A DNA stretch of 64,000 nucleotides. Source: Linyphia triangularis. Its lineage: Eukaryota > Arthropoda > Arachnida > Araneae > Linyphiidae. This document shows, in pieces, positions 22,501 through 31,500 of this stretch (position 1 is the first letter of the stretch; every line of letters begins with the position of its first letter). Below the pieces are notes generated by a model, which searched no databases, was not told the DNA's origin, and saw nothing but the letters and a program-made list of their open reading frames with translations. A program made the translations under genes and the position numbers. The DNA lies in contig OZ021732.1 of assembly GCA_963978545.1 (NCBI GenBank), forward strand, positions 62,162,714-62,226,713, written 5' to 3'.

Positions 22501-25500
22501 AACTGCGAAACAATGAAGAAGTAGCAACCAGAAGATTGTTCAATACTACCAGAAAACTGAAAAATGCTGGAAAATATGAAGACTATTGCCATGTTTTTGA
22601 AGAATGGTTGACAGATGGCATTATAGAAAATATACCGGATGATCATGAAAACAAAGGCTATTATCTACCTCACAGAGCAGTCATCAAAAAATCGAGCTTG
22701 ACTACCAAAATCAGACCTGTTTTCAATGCATCTGTGAATGACGAAAAGGGAAAATCTCTGATCAACTGCTTAGAAAAGGGACCTAATCTTCAGATCAGTT
22801 TGGATAAAACAGATAGAGACTACTTAAAATTTCTTTGGTGGAAAGACGGTGATACTGTAGAGTTCTTTATTGATAGTTATCCATAACAAACAAAGTTTCG
22901 AACCTGATCTACTTGGTTTTAATTCAACAGATAGTACAGCCTGGCATATTTTCAGCAGATATTTCTGGTCGGTGCTCAACTCATTAAAATCAACTTACTG
23001 TTTTGAAGCTCATTGCATTTTTTGTGTTACTTCCTGACGATTTGTTTATCTTTTCACATCGCTCGCATGTAGTTTTAAAATCATAAAAATAATATTGTTG
23101 GTGTTTGAAACGGGAATGGAAGCTTTCTTCTAAATTTCTTCAAGCTTTCAAGTCACTCGCATTGCAATTAACTTTTTTTTCTGGATGATGGATGCTAAGA
23201 TTTTAGTTGATTTCTCACCCAATCAAAATGCTGCAGCACATCAACTTTAGTAGGCAAAGCATTGATAATACTTATATCAACAAGTTGACCGATTATCATT
23301 AATTTTTTTTGGAGAATAAGCTATTTTATTCATGACAATGAAGCAACACTTAACTGAATTATCCGCTTATAAATCAAAAATTCGTTAGAAATCAACAAAC
23401 GACATACATATACTTATATTATAATGCACTAAGAGATGACTGACAAAGGAAATGGAATAGTTTGAAGGATCATGCGATTCCCATGACGCCTGTACGCGAG
23501 TGTCACCAAGGTCTCGCAGTCCTAGAGTTATTCTCAATTTTAAAAAATAATATTTCCAATATTTCAAAATGCTATATTAGTATACCTATACTATAAATAT
23601 AATAATTTAAATTAACTTAATGAATAGGTTGAAAATTAAAAAATATGCATATTTGGTAAAAACTTCCAAGTTTTCATGTAAATTCTAGGAAACCGAAAAA
23701 TTACACGATAGATAGTTTTTTTTTTTTTTTTTTACTTTTAATTAATATTGTAAACTTCACATTTTTATACTTGAAAACAAAACTTTGCTTTTTTAAAAAA
23801 AGTAAAAACCTTTTTTTTCAGAAAAAAAATTAAATTTCAGATTCATTCCGGGAGACCTAAATATTTTTCAATTTAACTAAAAATTTTTTGGTAAATATGT
23901 GTCCATAGTGGCAACTTTTTATCGACTTGAAATTTTTAATTTAAAAAAAAAAAATTGTTTTTAATACGCTCTACTACACACAGCACAGGATGCATAGAGG
24001 AAAAACAATTTGAATTTCCTTGATGATTCTCTTTATTTAGATTGTCATGCTTTTACAATAATGCAGATGTAACCCATTAAGTGAGATCACAATCCTGTCC
24101 TTTCTTCTTAAAGGTAAAGCTACATTTCGTTGGCAACGATATCTGCCAAAGTATTTTAAAACAAATGTATATAATAAAGATGATAGAAATACACAAGTAG
24201 TTTTTTATTATTTAATTTTTCTTCTTATTTGGAATCAGAAAGAATTTCTTCATAAATATAAACTAATTTCACTCGTTTTTAAAAAATGCGGTAATTTTCC
24301 ATTGTATTAAATTGACAAAAAGGTGAATATAATTAAACACCAGTTTTTTTTAAAGCTGGATTCAAAGTATTGAAATTTCAGTCAAAAAAGCTTAATTCAG
24401 TGCTTTTGTTGAATTGAAGCATGTCTGTGATTTAAGTACAATTTTCTTGACACAACATAGAAAAGATTTTTTTTTATAAATGCAATAGCATCTTAATTAC
24501 ATAAAAACTTCAAACTTTTAATATTATTGAGTAAATTTGTACCTACCTACTGACATAGGAACATATTCATCTAATTGTTCTTCTTTTATTGGAGGCTCCG
24601 TATGGAGAACTCCATCAGTGGGATGACTATGAATGTAACGGCTGCAACAGGATAACAAGTAGATTGCAAGTGAACTTAAACAAAACTAGCGTAAAACACA
24701 ATTCAATTAGCTGTAGCTTGAAACTTTTATAGCAGATTTGCCATATTTATTGCTAATGGTTTTATAATATTTTTAAAAATAGATAAAAATAAACAAAAAG
24801 ATATACCATTTTCTCCAAATTACTTTATTTTTATAAGGGGAAAGAGGGGGGAAGGGAGGAGGTGAGTTCTTAAAAAATTTACATCTGGTAAATACCATCA
24901 CCAGAATTTCGGCCCTCAAAAAATAATTTTACTACCCTACATGATGGGTAAACTGAGAGAGAAAGTAGATTTAATTTCAAACAAACCAATTATAAAAATA
25001 TGCAGAGCTGATTCACAAAGTATTTAACAACCAAACATTATGTTGCACTTAAATGCTTTGCACAATAATATGCATTCAAGATACATCTATAATATGCAAC
25101 ATTTTATTTTTCTGAAATTGATAAAAATAGACATTTCTAAATTGTACTTGGAATTTATTAGAAAACCTAAGACAATATTACATGGAATGATCATCTTAAA
25201 AATAAGAAAATAAAACTATAAGCATGATTTTTAGAAAATAGAACAAATTATCTTTTAGCAACACCTTTAAGCTAGTTTTTAATCTCTAAATAATTATACT
25301 TCTGCAGATAAATTTTTGCCAGGAAACTAAAAGATACTGTTTTAACTCCTTATTTTAATGATAACTCTCCAAATTTAAATTCAATTATTATTCTCTAAAA
25401 AGTTGCTGCTTTATTTAAGTGATTTTATTTACTTGCAAATTATACTTAAAAAAAGTCACCAGATATGATGCCATTCAGAAGTGCAATAAAATATTAAGAA

Positions 25501-28500
25501 AATTAAATACAAGACAAAACTATTCTGACATTTGGTGACATGGATTTAAAAAAAAAAAAAAATTAAATGAAAGGTTATTCCTAAAGAGATTGACAGGAGG
25601 GCTGTGGATCTTAGGGATTTAAAATGATAGACCAGGAAAGAATTACAATGCAGCACATTAAATGAGTAAAAATAACTGACCCATGGGCGAAATCGGTTTG
25701 TTGACCAGCATCAAACTCGTCAATTGAAAGGGAGCTTCCGGCACTGTCTGTAGAACATGTAGCTGACGTAGGACTGTATGACGGAAAAAATGAAATTTTT
25801 TTTTTTTTTTTGAATGGGTTGTTACTGTCATATTTAAATATAAGCATCATTATAATATTATTTATTAAAACTTGTTTTGTAATATATATACATAGAGAGA
25901 GTGATACAGTACCTTAATGGGTTGGGTAAAGCAGGGGGAGAGTAGGACACTGTTCTAGAAAAACCACTGTGAGGCCGCAAAGAATCCAACATGTAGTTGG
26001 GTGGTGCATAGTAGCCCCTGAGTAGGAAATAAAATTAAAATTTCACAAACTGAGCAAAAAATTGAAATCAAATCTGATAAGTATTTTATTATAATAGAAT
26101 TTGTGATTAACTAATGGAGAGACAAAAAATGTAATGGATGAGGAAATTATCAAAATATCTTACTTATAAAACACACTAATTATGAATATTTATAATTTTA
26201 CAATATAAAGAATTGCCTTTTAAATAAGTGCAACAAAAGCATATTTTCTAAATGATTTTTGAAATTTCCAGGCTAGTTTCGTCATACAAACAATAGCCAT
26301 TTAACACATTAAAAAAAAGGGGAGAATCATTGTTTACTAAGCATTCCACATAAAACAGGGATGAGAGCGATAAGAGAGCCAAAAGGAGAAAATCCAAAAA
26401 ATTCTCTAAAAAAGAAAGCGGAAGGGACGATACCCAAAAGTTTGTCAAAATAAAGCTTGCAGAAGGAATAATACACAAAATTCAACAAAAAAGTGTGAAG
26501 GAAGTATAATTCATCAATTTTAGAGATACAATTACATTTCTCATACTATTTAAAAAATTACATTTCAAATATTAGGGAAGAAATTAACATGTGCCACAAA
26601 TTGTTCTCAAAACATGATACTCTAATATTCTCCAAATTTCAGTTATAAAAAAGATCAGGAAAATGCCATCCATAAAAAGTAAAAATCAAGTTAAAGGTGC
26701 ATAAAATTATAAATCTGCTTATTCTGCTGCTTATAAAAGTACTCAGATTTGACATAATAACCATTTTATTTAACTTATTAACGTTAGACAATGCTTTCCA
26801 GCAAAAGTACAATTTAACCAGAATGGGAGGATCTTGTGAAGTAATCTGCGAGGAGAGAAGAGGGAAAATCGTTTGTTTAGACATGTGGAAAAGTATACTT
26901 TTTGCAGGAAAAACTGGTTCAGATCAGAAAAATGCAGATCCTTGTAACAGTGACAAAAAGAAAGAAAATGTTATATATAAAGCAAAAAAGGAAGAAAAAT
27001 CTCATCCCTGATACAAAGAAAATTGTCTCTTATTTTAACAATGGTAAATGACTCTGAATCATGAAAAATCCCAACTTTCATCAGAAATTATTTAAGCATT
27101 TTTAATTTTGACTTTAAAAAAACAAACAAAAAAACTTGACCATATTTGATAATTGTAATTTATACTATTTCTAATGAGGAATAACATAAAACTAGCAATT
27201 AAAACAAAATAACATTTTAGAGATTTAAAGAAAATAAGAAATGTATAGTATTATTCTAGTTATATTTAAATGCAAGATTTAAAAGCAAAATACAGCAAAC
27301 TTCTATGAGAGACCATCTCCATAGTGCGACCCCCTCTCCCAACAACCAATTTATAAAGGCTCTGATTTTTTTTACCTAATCTACTTAATGTTAAAAAGTC
27401 CTCCATGAGACAAACAAGACAACACTCTACAAAAGACCAGTTAACAGCCCCCTGTCTGAAAATTATGACTAACAGATTTCGACCAAGGAAAAAAGAAAAG
27501 TTCTTGTCTTAAACAACGAACACAACTTGGCATAAACATGAAACTGTTTTGAAAATTGTTAAACTTAACTTTTATTCCCTAATATGACCTCCAAGCTTCC
27601 ACCTTAGGATTGTTGCACAATCAAATGGTGCAAGCTAAAATATCGAAAATACATTTAACAGTCAATCATTGTATGAACGGATGATAGTGCAAATGTGTCA
27701 GAATTGTTTAAAAATGACATCATAGGCGACACGTAGTGGAATGGTCTAAATCTGCTTGGGGAGACTTGGATTCAGATACGGTTAGTTGTATTTTAGATTT
27801 ATTTGGCACAAGGGCCAAACTACACCAAGGATTCATACTTAGTTGCAAAATGTTTTGTAAGTTGTGTTTTAACAAATTCTACGATAAAAAAGCAGACTTT
27901 TCCCGCTCTACAAGACAAAAAATGTCAAAGAAATAATTGAACTTTTTAAGTCTGCTGGGATCGAATATAATCAAAAAGGCCCTGAAGTGTGAGAACAACT
28001 TGGAATGTTTTTATGATAAAAGATTTCATCATGAACAGTAAAAATAAATTACTAAGAAAAGATTAAAAAAAAAGGTATTCAACTGATACTTTCTGAAAGA
28101 AACCAAGTACTTAGTCAATAAATATGTAACTTAGAGACATACCTGTTATTGATTTCCTGCCCCTCACTAATAGTTCTTGGTCTTGAAGGCATACTATCGC
28201 ATCGATCTCTAATTCCGACATAGGATATTGTTTGAGGACTAACAACAGCAACTGGGCGCCTAGTAGCAATAGGCCTTGAGTTTTCACTATTAGATGCACT
28301 CCTAGGCCTAGCTAATGGACCCAGATCTTCGTGTTCTCGACAAGTCTTCATGGCGCTGAAATTTTGATTTTAAAGGTAAAAACTAAATGTTAGAGTAAAT
28401 GAAAATCAAACAAAAAAGAATATTGTATTCTGATGAATTTCTAGATTTTCTATTATATCCAGAATGTGAAAATATTAAAGCTTAGAAAAGATGTGACAAT

Positions 28501-31500
28501 GCTGAATATAAATATTTTTTTATTAATTTAAATTGAAAAACAATTACAATAAAACACAATTTTTGAATTAAAAGAAACAACTAGAAATCCTGATAACTTA
28601 AATATTTGTTACCACTTTTATCTAACTGCAGGGATGAGATTTAAGCTACAGTTAAATAGTCCTTTTAATTTCTAATGAGGAACACATCAAATATTTCTTC
28701 TAAGGGTATAACATAATTTCTTTTCGCAATATAATAAAAATAAGTTAAATTAATCAAATCAAAATAAGTTTGACTAAAACAATAAAATATTTTTATTAAC
28801 AAATTTACATTTTTAACCTTTTGTTGGACGCAATATGTTGGGCAGCCATCTTCAGACACAATGTGCTTAATGGGTTATGTTTAAAAAACATAATTAACAC
28901 ATAATTAAATGCATTTATACCACTGCCAAGGGATAAACATTCTACTTCATTCAAAAGAAGATAAAATGCAAGTTTTGGCAAAGCTTGTCCCATATATTTA
29001 ACATTCAACTAGTTGATGAGGTCAGACGACAAAATAAACAATAGTAGGTTTACTATTAAAATGCATTATTTGCAAGCCAGTCATTCTTAATTTGCAATAT
29101 GAAAAATTGACAACCAGTTTTATGAATAAGTACTTTATCAATCTACTTTTTGAGATCTAATAATAAGGAACTATAACGAGTAAATTATGCAAAATATAGG
29201 GTGATTAATTTAACTATTAATGCTGCCGAACCCTGTTAACGTGCAGTCGACGGGGCCGCCAAAATTGTTCATGTTAAACAAATAAATTTACGTTAAGTAT
29301 TAAGTAGGGAGAACTGATTTTACTTAGCATTAAACAGGATTTCATGTTAAGCGATTTCACATTAACAGGGTTTGACTGTATAAGAATACTCACTTTAATG
29401 TGACTTCATGCATGTTCTGAGCTATAACTACATCCTCGGTTTCCAACCAAAGTTCTCCTGCTCCAGTAACAGAGGATCTACCAAGCTCAATTACAAAGTA
29501 ATTATTGGTATGTCCGCATCTTCGAATGCTCATTAACTGAAAAGATAAACAACTGTTTAGCTTTAAAATGCAGAGGAGAGGATATTTGTCCCAATTTCCT
29601 GGGTGAAAAAATAAAAAGTATATATTGGTACTAGTCTTACTTCATGATATTTCCAAACAAATATGAATAACCAAGAGCATGAACGAGTACTTGTAAGTTA
29701 AAGTTCAATTGCTAAAACCTGCAAACCTTTATCATTATTTTAATATAGTATCATAATAAACCAAGTTGATTGCATATTTAGCAGTATTTCTACTGTGTGA
29801 ACAATCATCACATTTTTTGTTTTGGGCATCAATGAATTATTTGTGTGACAAATTTCATTCCAATTATAACAATCTATGTTTTATGTTATAGATAGATGTT
29901 GAAAGAAATGAGGGTTTTATAATATGTGATCCATTTCCTTTGCTTAGAATACAAGTTGCTACAACAGAGTTCATTCTAGATGCTTTTCAGGGGACGGCGC
30001 GCCCTGCTTTCCCTTTGCCTTTAAAAATTGGGCCCTTCCTGCCCTTTTTATTGAAAATACTGCCCTTCCAGTCTTTTTCAAAAGAAATGCTACCCCGTAC
30101 GAATTCACAAAACATTTTTTTTTCTCCAAACACTATGCAATATACGGATCACCCCTCCTGAAATCACCTATCGCCATGCACATTCATATTCAAACGTGTA
30201 ACGTACACACCAGGAAAATCATTAAACAAATGCCTATATAACGTGCGTCATTGGTAGGTGGATTGTAGGGGGCCGTTTTAAAATATCAGAGGGGTAGTGA
30301 GCATGGATGGGCATTTCGCACGTACTTTGATTAAGAGTACTTCGTCGGATTTTTAACATGCTTTCTCAAAATACAGAAGGAATTTGAAAGGTGATTATAT
30401 TAGTTAAAGAGTATAACCATCAAATGTTTACCCTAATTGTTTAAATGAATATTTCTGTTCAGACAGGCGAAATCGCGATACTCTCTTATTAAATTTGGGG
30501 CGATGCTTTTTTTTTCAATTAACCTGTTACTAATTAATTTCTAAATGTCAATTTTTAATTTTAAATTAAATATAAGAGAAATGCAATCATTATCCTGGAT
30601 TATTTCAGCTTAAAAAAAAAAATACTATTTTAGGCTGTAATAGTAACAACATGCATGGCAAAAAATTGCCGTTTTGAGGCAGAATTTGATCGATTTGGAA
30701 AATAAAAAAAATTCACAAATTTTAGGACACAGGCCAAGTTTTTTAGTCAGAATACAACTTGTGATATCCCACAATGAATATTTCTAAATTTGAGGGACAC
30801 TATTCCCTGTCTGACAATGGCAAAGTCTAAAACATAAAGTTTAAAGTTGATTCATTCATATTTCACAAAATTTTGCAAGGGGACAGGTTGTGAAAAGGTG
30901 TTATCTTATCAATCATTATATCAAAACATTCTTAACAAAATTTTACAGAATTATATATTGATATTTTTATAAAAATGAATATTTGATGGAAATTTTAATG
31001 TGTACGTAGTTTTTTTGTTTTTAATAATTTTCTCAGTCTCGTTCCAGCAAAATTGGGACTGTAGTATTTCATCAGTAAATATTTTGATATTGTTTGAGTT
31101 TCTAAGCAAGTTTTTGATTCGTGCCCTTTATTACTATTATTATTTTTTTTAAAGATAACTTAAAAATATTTATCATTGTGGAAAAGTAAAACAATATAGA
31201 AATTATGGAAAAAACCAGATAAAAATTTCTACAATTTGAAAAAAAGTGCCTTCGAAAACAGTTGCCCCTTTTTGGAAAATAGCACCCAGCCCATTTTCAT
31301 TTCTAGGATGAACTCTGGCTACAATATAAGCAGTTATTATTTTAAATGATTAAATATCATACAATGATCAATATAAACAGACAATAGTTTAACAGATTTT
31401 ATACAAACAGAATATATAAAACATTGCATTGAAAATTAACACTAAAAAAATGACTAACATAACTGTTTTTTAAAAAATGTAAATTATAAGGTAGAAGATA

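Larger units (their letters stand above)
18668..23973. mobile_element. 5.3-kb DNA transposon with long inverted ends and 8-bp duplication
   Basis: The ends are TAGGGCGTAT (18668) and, on the opposite strand from 23973, TAGAGCGTAT. Similarity continues for about 165 bp at each end, including 'AATTTCAAGT(T/C)GATAAAAAGTTG', 'CACATATTTACCAAA' and 'GGTCTCCCGGAATGAATCTG'. CTACACAC flanks the element at 18660-18667 and 23974-23981, a perfect 8-bp target duplication. Inside are a minus-strand transposase remnant and a plus-strand BEL/Pao fragment, the latter a later insertion. An 8-bp duplication is found in hAT and P elements. Long inverted ends plus this transposase type do not match either classic picture, so I leave the superfamily open. 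It lies in the IRS intron between exons 8 and 9. Confidence 0.85.

Noticed and set aside
22048..22646. Minus-strand frames of 80-105 codons
   Set aside because: Shadows of the plus-strand BEL/Pao gag-pol fragment.
24545..24551. Outer donor of IRS exon 8 (starting at 24550)
   Set aside because: It would throw exon 9 out of frame and lose the SYLSM and DYMEM motifs.
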